From: Hygrocybe punicea
Lineage: Eukaryota; Basidiomycota; Agaricomycetes; Agaricales; Hygrophoraceae
Assembly (NCBI GenBank): GCA_963556145.1
Contig: OY744468.1
Span: 5,642,001 to 5,706,000 of the forward strand
Direction of reading: 5' to 3'
DNA: 64,000 nucleotides
Numbering within the stretch: the stretch's first letter is position 1; every line of letters begins with the position of its first letter. The notes below the pieces were generated by a model that was given only the letters and a program-made list of their open reading frames with translations, was not told the DNA's origin and ran no database searches. Below are positions 23,125 through 35,102 of the stretch, piece by piece. Both the position numbers and the translations under genes were made by a program.

Positions 23125-24346
23125 TAGTGTTGGGGAAGTTTGGTTTGGTCTGATAATCAGTTTGAGAATGCAGGTGAATTATCTCATGTAGATTAAGGTT
23201 ATATTGTTCAAATCCTGTTTTGGTGGCTTCTTAAAGGTGACTTTGTTTTGACAAGTTGTGCCTGAAGTCATAGTGACAGATGAAGTTGATAAAAATGAAA
23301 ACAGTTGAAAAATCTGAGGTTTGGATGAAAAATGCTCAAACCTTGGATTTTTCAACTCTTTTCATTTTTATTAAATTCACCTGTCACTATGACTTCAGGC
23401 ACAACTTGTCAAAACAAAGTCAAGACCTTTACAGCTGTTTTTGAAATCCTTGAGACTTTTTGAATTTTTTTGATAGTTTAGAAAAATGTTGACTTAGAAA
23501 AAATTTGAGTGCTGTATTTTGTATCTCATGAAATACTGCATGGATTGACATGGTTATAGAGGGAAAGTTGTACTATGTCTTAAGGGCTATCTACTCCTGT
23601 AATTACATTTAGAAAATATTTAGTGTGTGGTGAGTTGTGGATGAAACAAAAGGTAAACCAGTACTTTGTGACACCCCAAATGATATTGTCAAGTAATGCC
23701 ATCAAATGAACTCCTATGAAGAAGATTGTAGAGAGAAAGTTGTTCATTTTGTCAAGGGCTAGAAGTACATATACCGTGTTTTTCTTTATTTTTTGTTCTT
23801 TGAGCTAATATTACACCATTACTATCCTTGTCTACATTGGGATCATGACTACAAAAGTCATAAATATTAGCTCAAAGAACAAAAAATAAAGAAAAACACG
23901 GTATATGTACTTCTAGCCCTTGACAAAATGAACAACTTTCTCTCTACAATCTTCTTCATAGGAGTTCATTTGATGGCATTACTTGACAATATCATTTGGG
24001 GTGTCACAAAGTACTGGTTTACCTTTTGTTTCATCCACAACTCACCACACACTAAATATTTTCTAAATGTAATTACAGGAGTAGATAGCCCTTAAGACAT
24101 AGTACAACTTTCCCTCTATAACCATGTCAATCCATGCAGTATTTCATGAGATACAAAATACAGCACTCAAATTTTTTCTAAGTCAACATTTTTCTAAACT
24201 ATCAAAAAAATTCAAAAAGTCTCAAGGATTTCAAAAACAGCTGTAAGAAGCCACCAAAAAAAAAAATTGAACAATATAATTTCATCCACATCAGATAATT
24301 CACCTGCATTCTCAACTAATTACCAGATCAAACTTCTCCAACACTA
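23125..24346. mobile_element. 1.2-kb hAT-type foldback element with nested MITE
   Basis: Ends TAGTGTTGGGGAAGTTTGGT and, inverted, TAGTGTTGGAGAAGTTTGAT. The target duplication CTCTTGGG is perfect at 23117-23124 and 24347-24354. Most of the element is one palindrome with arms around 23840. Inner arms are homologous to the foldback at 16288. The left arm is interrupted by a TA-flanked MITE (23234-23429). No coding sequence. Confidence 0.92.
23234..23429. mobile_element. 196-bp Tc1/mariner-type MITE nested in a hAT arm
   Basis: It starts AAGGTGACTTTGTTTTGACA and ends with the inverse AAGGTCTTGACTTTG, flanked by TA (23232-23233 and 23430-23431). The uninterrupted opposite arm of the host element reads CAGCTGTAAGAAGCC across the insertion site, which shows the empty site and confirms the TA duplication. 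Confidence 0.88.
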
Positions 24347-24478
24347 CTCTTGGGAGGATGAGGAAGAGGCCAGGGTGCAAGGAAGAGTGGGAGGAGAGCA
24401 CAGGCTGGCTTGGGGGAGGATGTGGGAGGGTGTGAGAGGTTCTGGGGGTTGGAGCAATATATTTTTCACAGCAAAGAG

Positions 24479-26450
24479 TCTTATAGATTGCTTCAACAGC
24501 GAGCTTCAGCAACAACCAACTTAACTAGGGATTGGTTTCTAGAGGAGAGAGAAGTGGCTTTCATTGTTGCTTATAACTGAGATAACACTGCTAAGAGGGA
24601 GAATTCAAGGTCTATCATCATTGCAAACCATGGTGGTTACCACATGCCAGATGGGTTGATCCAAAAACCAGACCAAATGTAGGGAAAGAAAAAGAAGAAA
24701 AAGTCCAAACCAACTACAAGAACAGTACATATAGTGGCTGGTCTTGAGTGCAGTCATACAGAAGTGCAGTCATGAGGTTACAGCATGTCCAACTATGGCA
24801 TCTGTTCATCATGAGGGGGATGTGAGGCATCCTCATGTCAATGTTCTCATGATCCAACCAGAGGCTCAGATGGGATAGAGAAGGTCTAGATAACTCAGAT
24901 TATTTTTCATTGGATCATGTGATAGACAGGGTTACCAATTTTGGGCATACACTTGCTGTAATGGGCAAGTAGAGGATCTGGCAAGTGTATTGCATTGGTT
25001 GGGTTTGAGAAAGGCATTATCCAGTGTGGGGTTGGTGAAGGGAGTGTCTTGCAGTAGTGTGGGCCTAGCAGTCAAGTCAGTATGAAATCAAACAAAGGCC
25101 TGGGAGTGTGTTGGGAGAAACCAACTCAAGTGTTGAATAGTTGAAGTCAGACATGTGAACAGTCTAAGCTGTGCCAGATGATGATGTCTGTGTTGATGAC
25201 ATATCAAGGGGCAATGCCTTGTGTGGTGTATGGAATGATCATGACCACCTAATGTTAGTATTCATCCAATAAAGGAAATCATTGTGAATGAGTGTGGGAG
25301 TCTAGACAATGAGTCATGTTGTGGGCATAACAGGTTGTGAGAATGTGTAATTGGGTACTGCATGAGGAAGTGTCATGTGAACAATAAACAATAATGATTG
25401 GTTCTGTATCAGGAAGTCATATGATCTATGGTTGAGGTCCAAAGAAGTGTGCTCCAGAGATTGTCAGGTTGAAGAGAACAGTGATGTGTATCATGATCAA
25501 TGATCCTTCAAGGTGTGCACACAGGTGAGGGATGTTGTCAGTGTTGCAGAGAGGAGGATAAAGCAATGTGGGTCCATGTTTCAAGTCATGACACAGGGGA
25601 CAAACTGTCAGAAGGGTTGTCAGGTATTGCATGTGGCAATGTCCAGTAAATAACTGGCTGGTTCAAAGATAGATGCAACAGAGGGATTCTGTCAGATGAT
25701 TGAGAAGGACAATAGTTGACATAGGATATGAAAATGGAAACCATATATCCAGGAGAGTCAATTATTATTATGTGCCAGTATACTGTCAAGGTGGATATCA
25801 GTTTCATCAATGAAAGAAGGTTTCCTTTTCCAAAGGCAAATCATGATGATGTAGAAACCAATCAGGAAGGTGATTGCTATGGCACCAATGATGATCACAG
25901 TTATGAACTGTGTGGTAAGAATAGCCATTGTGTATCAGTTTGTTGTATGTCATGGGAAGACAGTATGTCATACAGCAAAAGACAATGAGAGTGATGTCCA
26001 TCAACAAGGGGATTGATATGGTGCAGCAAAGTCACAAGAGGATGTGTCCATGGTTGATCTGGATGAAGGAAGGGTAAAAAAGAGAAGAAGGGCAAAGTGT
26101 ATTGTCTGGGAAAGGAATGGGCACTACCAATGAGAATGTGGGAATAAACAAGAGTGCATTGTAGGTAAATGAGCAATAACAAAGAAAAGGAGAAACAAAA
26201 CAAGGTAAAAGAAATCAAAGGAATATGTGGCTATGCATAATCCTAACAAAGAGCACAATATGACATGTATCTAAAGGATGATGCAACTCATGGATAGGTT
26301 TTATGAAGTAGCCAAAGGCCATGATCTGATTTCCATCATAAATAAACTGCTGAGGGGGCAGTCTAGCTGTAAAGTATAGAGATAAAATGTATGATCCTGG
26401 AAGGATCAACTTGTTGTCTAAGATGTAAAGAAATTAATCACTAGAATATA
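24479..26450 (-). repeat. Diverged copy of the 60001-61662 LTR-like repeat
   Basis: The minus strand aligns by eye with the plus strand of 60001-61662: both end with GTTGTTGC, GAAGC and GC(A/G)ATC(T/C)AT, and share a conserved short ORF with a membrane-like segment (IVIIIG/ITVIIIGAIAITFLIGFY). The 5' boundary is uncertain, around 26450. The copy is clearly older than the one at 60001. No domain-level function assigned. Confidence 0.5.
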
Positions 26451-26579
26451 AAACAAAACAGATAGCACACCATGAAGACAATGAGCTGCAAAACAAGTTG
26501 TGTTGCTATTAGTGGCAGAAACAGGCCACTTCAAGAAAATTTGATGAGAGTTAGCCATAATTATGTGCTCCGCCATTTT

Positions 26580-26933
26580 GATCTGGCCTTTGGTTGTCAG
26601 AGTGTGGCAGCCCCTGTTGGTTTCTTTCTTGATGTGGGCTAGATGTTTTCAGGTTGCAAGCTCCACAGTGAGATTCTGCAGTGTGGATGAGGTTAGCTGA
26701 AAAGAAAATACACACAAAAAATAGAGCTATTACTCACCTTCCTGGGCCTGAGGGACCTGACCCTGTCAGAGAGGGAACTGGTCACCTTTGATCCCTTTGG
26801 CTGAGAGAGCCTGGGGTGGGAGAGCCAGAGGAAGATGTAGAAATAGAGCCAGGGCTGGAAGGGGCAGGGGGAGGAGTAGGGGGAGGAGCAGGGGGAGGGG
26901 TGGAGGTTGGGGTGGAGGTTGGACTAGACTCGC
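26580..26933. other. Intergenic, G/purine-rich; no gene
   Basis: Tandem-like GGGGGAGGAG and GGTGGAGGTTGG tracts at 26865-26925 produce proline-rich shadow ORFs on the other strand. Nothing functional seen. Confidence 0.5.
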
Positions 26934-27291
26934 AAGGTTGACCAAAGGTTGACATATGTGATAGGGTAAGATTTTCCAAGGGTTTTGAAGGGTTTGTTCT
27001 TGAATCATTATCTATTGCACATAGTGATAGAAACTTGGTGGGAATTTCAAAGAGTTATATATGCTTTAGTTTCTCTCCAAAATTTAGGTCAGATTTCTTC
27101 AGTAGTTATTGCACAATAACTACTGAAGAAATCTGACCTAAATTTTGGAGAGAAACTAAAGCATATATAACTCTTTGAAATTCCCACCAAGTTTCTATCA
27201 CTATGTGCAATAGATAATGATTCAAGAACAAACCCTTCAAAACCCTTGGAAAATCTTACCCTATCACATATGTCAACCTTTGGTCAACCTT
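26934..27291. repeat. 358-bp near-perfect palindrome (177-bp arms)
   Basis: AAGGTTGACCAAAGGTTGAC at the left pairs with the inverse at the right; paired coordinates sum to 54225, with a 4-bp loop at 27111-27114. The terminal AAGG resembles the TA-MITE at 23234, but no TA or other perfect duplication flanks it (AGACTCGC left, AGACTAGA right). Confidence 0.92.
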
Positions 27292-28261
27292 AGACTAGAG
27301 GGAGGGAGGGGTGGGCCAAGGTTATTGAGCTAAATACAAGGTGAGTTGAGGTTAGAAAGTTACAAATAAGCTTACTGCTGCCATGAGATCAGGGTGATAG
27401 ATTTTGCCTGACTTGAGCCTGAGTTTGGCAGATTTGATGGGGGCCATACTGGTTGAATTTGGGTTTGCGAGGGTTCAAGTTTGTAACCATTTGAGTTGTG
27501 GCCAAAGAAACTCAAACAAGGTCAGTGACTACTTGGAGATGACTGCCTTACAGACGGTTGGCAGTCTTACCACCTTTAACACCACCCCATTTCAGCCACC
27601 CATGACATCCATGTAGCCCCTACACCTTATTAGTAGCCAAATGGAGATGGTGAAGCCAGCCAAACACCAGGAATGGCACTAAGATGACTTGTGAGTTTTC
27701 ACCCCCCCTCATTTTTTTCAGAAACCCATCATCTTCCCATCATCTTCCCACCCCTCATGACCTCCCTGCACCCCCCACACCTGCAAACTGTCATTACTGA
27801 GTTGGATTAGCATGCCAGAAGAGCACTATGTCGACTTCTCAGTATCCACCCCCCTATTAAATCTTCTTTACATATTTCCCCACACTTTATTGAAGACAGA
27901 TATATCATTTTTGTGTTGGCTATTTAGTTTTTAGATTTTCAATGACTTCTGTCAAAATGTCACACTTTTTTACATGATGTGGGATGGATATGGATGAGCC
28001 CTATCTTATATAGATTTGCATGAGAAATCTATTTAGGGATAGGAGTAACAGGCCATGTTATGAAGGCATCAGTCCCAGAACCACCTCCAATAGCAACAGA
28101 TGATGATTGCATAGCAATCTCACCATGAAATGAGACAGGCAACCATAATAATCACTTGCAGCCATGTTGCAGGAAACCTTGCTGATCAAATGGCAAATAA
28201 AGAAAGGATGTAGCATTCAATGTAAATAGTGGAAATGTGACCAGGCTGACACAGTTTGGTG
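27292..28261. other. Intergenic; no gene seen
   Basis: C/A-rich tracts and short ORFs only. It lies downstream of the NWD gene's stop codon and may contain its 3' untranslated region. Confidence 0.5.
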
Positions 28262-29286
28262 CTATTTCCTGATGTGAAGGCCACTGACAACATTCCAAAG
28301 CCACCATGTGTTGTCATTTAACCCCAATATAAGCTTCTTTCCATCTGGGGAAAACACGACATGGTTGACCCAGTTGGTATGACCCTTGAGCACTTCTCCA
28401 GTGGGTTGGCCACTCTCGACATCCCATAGCCACAATGTGTGGTCATCCAACCCCGATGCAAGCTCCTTTCCATCTGGGGAAAACACAACATGGTTGACCC
28501 AGTTGGTGTGACCCTCAAGCACTTCTTCAGAGAGTTGTCCACTCTCGACATCCCAAAGCTGCAATGTCTTGTCAAATTACCCCGATGCAAGCTTCTTTCT
28601 GTCTGGGGAAAATATAACATGGATGACTAGCACCGTGTGACCCTTGAGTGCTCCTCCAATGAGTTGGCCACTCCTGATATCCCAAAGCCACAATGTGTTG
28701 TCATCCGACCCCAACGCAAGCTTCTTTTCATCTGGGGAAAACACAACATAGATGATTGGCTCAGTGTGACCATCAAGTGCTTCTCCGATGGGTTGGCCAC
28801 TTTCAACATCCCAAAGCTGCAATGTGTTGTCATCTGACCCCAATGCAAGCTTTTTCCTGTTTGGGGAAAACACAACACATGTGACAATGTCTCTATGACC
28901 CTCTAGGACTTGCACAGACATGGCTGGCCATGTTGGATGGGATGATATGATATTATGTATTGCCGGCACTTTGTGTGCATAACATTTGAACAGGGTGACT
29001 GTCTTTGGTGTCAATTGGAGAGCAGAGTAATAGGTGTGCAGGGTGGATAGTTGTACAGCCTGACCACAGTTTCTTACAAGCACCTGAGTGTGACCATCAA
29101 TATCTGGATAATCCTAGGACAATGTCTCAGCCATTTTCATATAGCCAACAATTCATAACCTGACCTCCATCCAGCTGGTGAGGACATGTAAACACTCCTC
29201 AGCTTTGCTGACTTCCTCCAGTAAACTCATCATCTCGATCCAGTGTAAGAGATGCTCACATACAAACTCCTTTAGCATTGCATTTA
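28262..29286 (-). pseudogene. NWD NLR-like gene, linker and WD40 C-terminus (3' part)
   Basis: Minus strand from 29286 reads LKEFVCEHLLHWIEMMSLL, then VLVRNCGQAVQLSTLHTYYS and SSHPTWPAMSVQVLEGH. This is the linker I know from NWD (NACHT-WD40) proteins of Agaricomycetes. Five WD40 units of 43 residues (129 bp) follow, each of the form GH(R/T)...VVFSPD.KKLA.GSDDNTL.LWDVESGQ. A stop (TAA) lies in the third repeat near 28583, and the protein ends VVSGLHIRK. The near-identity between units (GHTNWVNHVVFSPDGK twice) is typical of hypervariable fungal NLR sensor repeats. The 5' part of the gene is at 40617-42535, separated by nested transposons. Confidence 0.85.
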
Positions 29287-29320
29287 GATCTGACTAGTGA
29301 TGGATAGGTTTGGTTCTGAA

Positions 29321-30028
29321 TAGTGTTGCCGCAACTCGGCTAACCGCAAGCTGACTTTAAAAACCGCGGCTTGTCTTGGGTTTGGCCAGACTAGTCACAA
29401 CCATCCAATCGGAAGCCGTGGCTTCAACCTGAGTCAGCTGCCGGGTCGGCTTGAAGTGGACTTCTTTCAGCTAAGTCGACAGCTCCACCCACAACTTTGA
29501 TCCTCTCGTTCTCCATCACTTCTGCCGCCGCCACCACCACTGCTACCATGCCCACCACCCTTACCTTGCCACCGCCATCTTCGCCACCACCACCTACAGC
29601 AATGAAGAAGACGATGAGGGGAGAAAGGTCAGGAGGGTGGTGTGCCCACCTACCGGCCCAGGTAAGTCACCAAACCCTCACTAAATTTTGCTAACTATCT
29701 ATTTGTGACTACAACCACACCAAACCATAGCCATGACCTGGCCTCGACGACATCAGCACTGACACTGACCAACTGGCCAGTGGCAGACAATGATGACGAG
29801 GGCAAGGATGGGTGATTTCAAGGATAGGTGATTGTGAGGCCAGGCAACAATGATGGCGAGGCCATCCAGGCATAAGCAACAAGGAGGGGAACAAGGTCAA
29901 GGAGACCCCGCCCTCTTCCTGTTGTTTAGCCCTCCCCAAGCACCACCACCTCGCAAATGCAGACGGCCATGTCAATTGACTTGTGCACGACGTTCGCGAG
30001 GTGTTCACTGGCAGGGTGGAGTCTTGGG
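29321..30028. repeat. Left long inverted end of the 10.5-kb hAT
   Basis: It pairs with 39215-39868. Both contain a G/C-rich Pro/Thr-coding-like stretch (MPTTLT...PPPTAMKKTMRGER, from the 29497 and 39818 frames) and the 55-bp palindrome near the inner edge. The shared frame most likely reflects repeat identity. A similar segment on the minus strand at about 63550-63690 shows that other elements share it. Confidence 0.9.
29948..30002. repeat. 55-bp palindromic element, copy c
   Basis: Arms ACCTCGCAAA and TTCGCGAGGT, core GTCAATTGAC at 29971-29980. It lies in the left long inverted end of the 10.5-kb hAT. Confidence 0.75.
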
Positions 30029-30302
30029 TACAATGATTGAGTGCGACAGTGAGCTCAATTTTTTCTCCTTTCTTCATACATTACGCTATATGCATTAAGC
30101 CTAAGCTATATGCTATTCAGAAATAAGAAAGCAGCACAATGAACGCCTCACAAACACTGTACATGTCCATTACATGGCTGCCCCGATTGCAAGGTGGTGG
30201 TTGGCACGTCTGTGTCATGTCACCATCAATGCTCTCATCGTAGGAGTCTGGCGATCTTTTGGCCTAATTGGGGATATCTCGGAGAGAGCTGAGGTCTGAG
30301 AT

Positions 30303-30525
30303 CACTCCAGACCTGCCAGGGTCCTGTCAAACCACTCCAGACCTGCCAGGGAGAAAGAAACTGCAGCTAGACCGCTGTCAAACCACTCCAGACTTGCGAG
30401 GGAGAAAAAAACTGCAGCGAGACCCTGTCAAACCATTCCGGACCTGCCAGGGAGAAAGAAACCGCAGCCAGACCCTGTCAAACCACTCTAGACCTGCCGG
30501 GGTACAATCGGAGAAAGAAACTGCC
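30303..30525. repeat. 50-51 bp tandem repeat upstream of the transposase
   Basis: CTGTCAAACCACTCCAGACC starts units at 30324, 30375, 30425 and 30475, with a partial unit before them (CACTCCAGACCTGCCAGG near 30304). The array ends just before a TATA-like CATATAAA (30533-30540) and the transposase ATG at 30581. It could be a promoter/enhancer or transposase-binding array. Confidence 0.85.
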
Positions 30526-30532
30526 TCCTACG

Positions 30533-30540
30533 CATATAAA
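30533..30540 (+). promoter_or_regulatory. TATA-like element of the hAT transposase
   Basis: CATATAAA lies 41 bp upstream of the ATG at 30581, between the tandem array and the coding start. Spacing to the ATG is short but usable for a fungal transcript with a short leader. Confidence 0.4.
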
Positions 30541-30580
30541 TTTGATAGTATCTCGTCCTTGTCCTCCACCCAATCTACCA

Positions 30581-33394
30581 ATGCCACCCCATACTCGTCA
30601 AGTCCCGCGTACTCAAGTCAATGTCCAAGAACCCGATGGGGAGATCTTTGCACTAGATGATGTCTCCGAGACCGAAGAGCACGCACCAGCGCGTGGCCGT
30701 CAAGGCACTCAGGATCCTGTCGGCGGCCAGCGTGAAATCCGTGTCAACAATCCAACTGTTTCGCGGAAGGTCAATACAGCCGCAGATATACAGTACTTTT
30801 TCGAATCCAACCCAGAAACACGCAAATGAGTCTGCAAATTTTGCAGGTAAGCTTTATTTTTTTCTTCTTCAATTACAGACTTGCCAAATTTCTTGTAGAG
30901 AAGCAAAAAACACCGACCCAGCATGGTCACCCGTGAATTTTGCATTCTCCTCAAAGACATCGAATATGTCCCTACGCCCCCACATCGAAAAACATCACTT
31001 GGAACATTATGTGTTAGTCGCGAAGGAGAAAGGATGGAAAGTTCTGTTACCTGGTCTTGTGTCGCAGACTGGATCACAAGGGACCTTGGAAAGTGAAGCT
31101 GGACTCAGATCTGAGGCTGAGAAATTTGACAATGCAACTTTCCATGCGGCACTACTAAATTTTATTATCGCTGATGATCAAGTAAGTGTAAATTGATTTA
31201 ACTTAATTTTAATCTAATAATGGTGGAGTCACTAAATCTAGTCGAATGTCCTGAATTTCACCGCGTACTTCTCCTTTTACAAAGGGAACTCAAGGAGACC
31301 ACAATCCCGTGGAGAACAAAGATGCGTGAACTAATTATCCAGGCGTGGAAAAGGCACTTCCAGGTTTTACAGCACCAACTTGCTGTATGTTTCCTTATTC
31401 TGCTTCATCATTTCTTAATTGTATTCTCCAGAGTTCTGTAGGGCAAATCTCCTTTACATCTGATGTCTGGTCCGACCAAAACTGCCAATCATACTTGGCA
31501 ATCACTGCGCATTGGATTGCTAGAGTCGAGGGAACGTCGTCTTTACAACTCAAGGTATCGCTTATCGCATTTCATCATCTCCGTGGTGGCCACGACGGCG
31601 AAATGCTTGCAGCAACAACTTTAAAGCTTCTCAATAGAGCCAGAGTTACCGTCAAGGTAAGCATGAACAAGCAGGGTCGACATTTCTAACCTGGATACAT
31701 TTCAAGGCTGGACATTTTACACTAGATAACGCATTGAGCAATGCGACCATGATGAAAGGGCTCGAAAGGATGTTCGCCGGTCGTGATATTGGCTTTGATG
31801 CAGCTGACCGCCAGATTATGTGCTTCGGACACGTCGTTGACCTTAGCTCCGGACAAGTAATACTCAGTGTTTCTAATACTGATACAACTGGCGACATCCC
31901 TCCTCCTCTCATTGATGCTGAACCAGTTGCCTATAACCCCATAGCTCGTGCCTGTGCGGTAGTCCGAGCGATTCGAGGATCAGGCTCACGTCGAGATGCT
32001 TTTACTCAGCTTATTGCAAACGGAAATGCTAAGGGATGATTCAAGCAAGGGAACCCTCCTACTATCGTCAAACTTAAATCATTGCAGCTCTTGCGAGATG
32101 TTCGCACGTGGTGGGATTCAGTGTACAAAATGCTCAATTGACTTCATGAGATGCGCCCAGTATGCCTCCAATCTACCAAATTTTCTTATTGCTAAAAATT
32201 AATTTGATAGGCTGTTGATCACTTTTTAGCACTTCCCAACAACAGTGACCTCGCTAAGTATAAACTCTCACCTGATGACTGGTCCAGAATGCAAGACATA
32301 GAACTTGTTTTGAGTGTAAGTAACGGCATAGCCATCAGATATGCCCTGACCTTGCAATCCTACCAACAGGTTCCACACGCTGTACAGCAGGTGATGTCGG
32401 CCGAGAGAACTCCGATCTTATCCGGCGCTATCCCTGCATTTGAGCTGTTTATGTCAAGGTGGGAGAAATTGATGGAGGAACACCCGCATTTAGAGCAGCT
32501 CATTAAACCTGGGCTGGAGTGGGCATCAATGTATTATGGTCGAATGGATCGCACTCGAGCTTACATTATTGCAATGCGTAAGTAAAGATTCCTTCCTCAA
32601 CCCAGATAGCTAATGGTCTTATGCAGTTCTGAACCCTGCAATGCGCATGACATGGATCAAAAAACATTGGGACCAGGAATACATCACCGTTGCTGAGACG
32701 ACGATTCGGCAAATTGTGAGTATGTTTGTATGGTTTTATGCTTCGAAAATTCTCATCTACTTCCCACAAGATGCTTGAATACCACGAGAAGGCCAGTGAT
32801 GCCATAGAAGAGTCAACGCAGACCTCCGAAGCCGACCCGCCGGGAGAGATGCCACCATACATGTCACTTGCGGCACAATATGGCCTTACTGAAGACATAG
32901 ACTTTGGTGAATCTACTGCAAATGTACAAACCGTTGATCAAGAATATCAGGCTTATATCACGGCGCAATTATCACCGAAGACTGTCAATATTCTCAAGTT
33001 TTGGGAGGTAGGCAGTGACATTGATTATATATCAATTGCTGACAAGACATTGCAGGTGAACCAAACTTCTTTCCCCACCCTTTTTGCGATGGCTATTGAC
33101 TATCTTCCAATTCAGGCGTCTTCTGTTCCTTGTGAACGTATCTTTTCCTCGAGTGCTGAAACGGACACCAAGCAGAGGAATCGCATCAATCCTCTTTTGA
33201 TGGAGGCTCTCCAGATGGTGAAATTTTATCTGAAGCAAGAACGTCTCAATTTCACGACGGTTTGGATTACACCAGAAAAGCAGATGGTTGATGATGACCC
33301 AGAGGAAGATCTCCTACAGACATTACTTGCAGGAAATTTTCAAGATGGCTTGGACCATGTCATTCAAACCATTGATAGCGACGAGGGGGACTAA
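30581..33394 (+). pseudogene. hAT transposase, multi-exon, with nonsense mutations
   Basis: It starts MPPHTRQVPRTQVNVQEPDG. A BED zinc finger spans an intron near 30847-30880: VCKFC on one side and NMSLRPHIEKHHLEHYV on the other. The RNase-H-like catalytic core follows: FTSDVWSDQNCQSYLAITAH (31455-31515), FTLDNALSNATMMKGLERMF (about 31715-31770), DRQIMCFGHVVDLSSGQV and RACAVVRAIRGSGSRRDAF. The hAT dimerisation domain is near 33115-33235 (SSVPCERIFSSSAETDTKQR, LMEALQMVKFYLK). Short introns of about 50-60 bp separate exons. Three in-frame stops (after ETRK, after GNAKG, after KMLN) can each come from a single C-to-T or G-to-A change (CGA or TGG to TGA). Otherwise collinear with the family. Confidence 0.88.
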
Positions 33395-35102
33395 CTCTCT
33401 GGTGTGCCATAGCGTAATTTGTCGTGACAGTAGAATATGTACAAATTGATACGTCCACGTGCCCTTGGTTCTCTCTCCTCCAAATGCTCAAATTTATGCT
33501 CTGCCTTTTCTGCAAGCTCTACACTCTCCTCTCGCACCATTAAGGGAGAGAGGCATTGTCTAATCCAAATGCTGGAACAGTGCGGATCGGCCAAGGAAAC
33601 GGTGCATACAAACATAGCCAACATCTGACACTGCCCCAAGCATACATCGCTGAAATACACCATCACGATCGACAGCAACAACCTCAAAGCAGACAAGGAA
33701 GTAGTCTATGCGTCAACCACAGGGATGGGAGCCATAGCCGGAGCAACAGAGCAACAACGAAGGAGGAGGGATATCCTCCTGGGTTCACAGGTATGATTGT
33801 TCTTCCTTTCTGAAGTTTCACTGGTGCTGGGAATGCTAGATGTTTATTACAGCTTAATCATTCCAGGAGCGACTCCGTGAACATGGACCATTTCAGAGTC
33901 TTTGGTTGGAAGGCGACAGCATGCATACTCCATCTGAAGTAGGTGTGTTGGCAATTAACGAAGGCGCTGCCAAGAGGTCAATGCTGATGGAACACCTAGA
34001 CAGACGAGGAGGCAAAAAATCCAGAGTGAAGCTGAATCGGCCGCCCACGGGATGAGGATGTAAACATAGATTTAAACAAGGACAGAGGGGCGATATCTGA
34101 CCTAAAATGTACAGAGGATTCCAACACTGTAGCGCCGACAACACGAAAGCAGGATAAGTTCTTTTTTACCTTGCCTGTATATCACTCTCACCTGGGTTTA
34201 TCCCACCACCTGCATATTTTAGACACGTTTGTGTACGCGCTTATCCTTGCACCTCTCTTCTACACCACAATATGCCTATGTTTCATGCTACAGACCTCAT
34301 CTTCAACAATAGCACCGCTAACAATGTTGGCGCCGACCAACACAATACGTACACCATCCACAACTACTATTATTGCTGCCATTATTACTATTATGGTGAC
34401 CGTTGGTACGACGATGTTTGGAATGTTATTTTGGTGGTCTGGATCACAATTTTCGTGGGTTTGCTTGCTCGGTAAGTTGTTTCTTCTTTCTTAGCTGCAA
34501 AAAGCTCACAAAACACAGCATGTGCTGCGTGATTTTGATCGCCAGAGGATTCACTTGACTTAAAGCAAGTCGGAATTACTCTACAGTGGTAAGTACTGTT
34601 GATGAGGTTCCCCGTTCAATTTTTTTTGACTTTTACGACCTACAGGATGGAAATTAGAATAATTTTGTTAGATTCACCATTTAAACTCCCCCTTAACAAT
34701 CCCCTTCTCTGAAGGATCTTCTTTATATTAATCACTGTGCTATAGATTTACTTTTCGACCTGGTGATGATCACACGAGGGCTAGGACAATATACGAGGTC
34801 AACTACGACAGGAAATTTGAAGTGAGTGTCATGCGACATTCCCTGCCCACTTGCAGATAACCAAGTCAATGGCAATATAGCTAGCATATTGGCCAGAACC
34901 AACGTCACAGGAGAGAACTTGTCAATTGAGCCTACGGTCAAGCTTGAATTTAACATCTTTCAGGCTTTCTCAAGATGTATCAGGAATGAGGCAAGGAGTG
35001 TCATATGAGGCAAAGTCATGTCGCAATTACATGGCTTCTTGGTTAGCTGCCTTTGAAAGAGAAGGGGCGGAGGTTGCACAGGTCAATGATCAGGCTAGAT
35101 TA
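33395..35102 (+). pseudogene. Unrecognised spliced fragments inside the hAT
   Basis: Exon-like pieces with consensus splice sites: YTITIDSNNLKADKEVVYAS to ILLGSQ, intron GTATGATTG...TCCAG (33790-33867), then ERLREHGPFQSLWLEGDSMH and a basic tail; a short frame with a hydrophobic stretch ending VWNVILVVWITIFVGLLAR (34272-34475) before GTAAGT; and DHTRARTIYEVNYDRKFE before GTGAGTGTC (34820), continuing to SQDVSGMRQGVSYEAKSCRN and MASWLAAFEREGAEVAQVND. I do not recognise the protein. The last exon continues past the element at 35103-36688, with TDLMSWFPPL on the other side, so a once-continuous captured gene was split by that insertion. Confidence 0.45.

Noticed and set aside
26766..27008. Proline/leucine-rich ORF PPPLPLLLPLLLPLPL
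   Set aside because: Encoded by a GGGGGAGGAG tract; low complexity only.
29497..29694. Conserved Pro/Thr-rich ORF also found at 39818-39501
   Set aside because: Both lie in the inverted ends of the hAT; the shared frame is explained by repeat identity and low-complexity CCACCA triplets.
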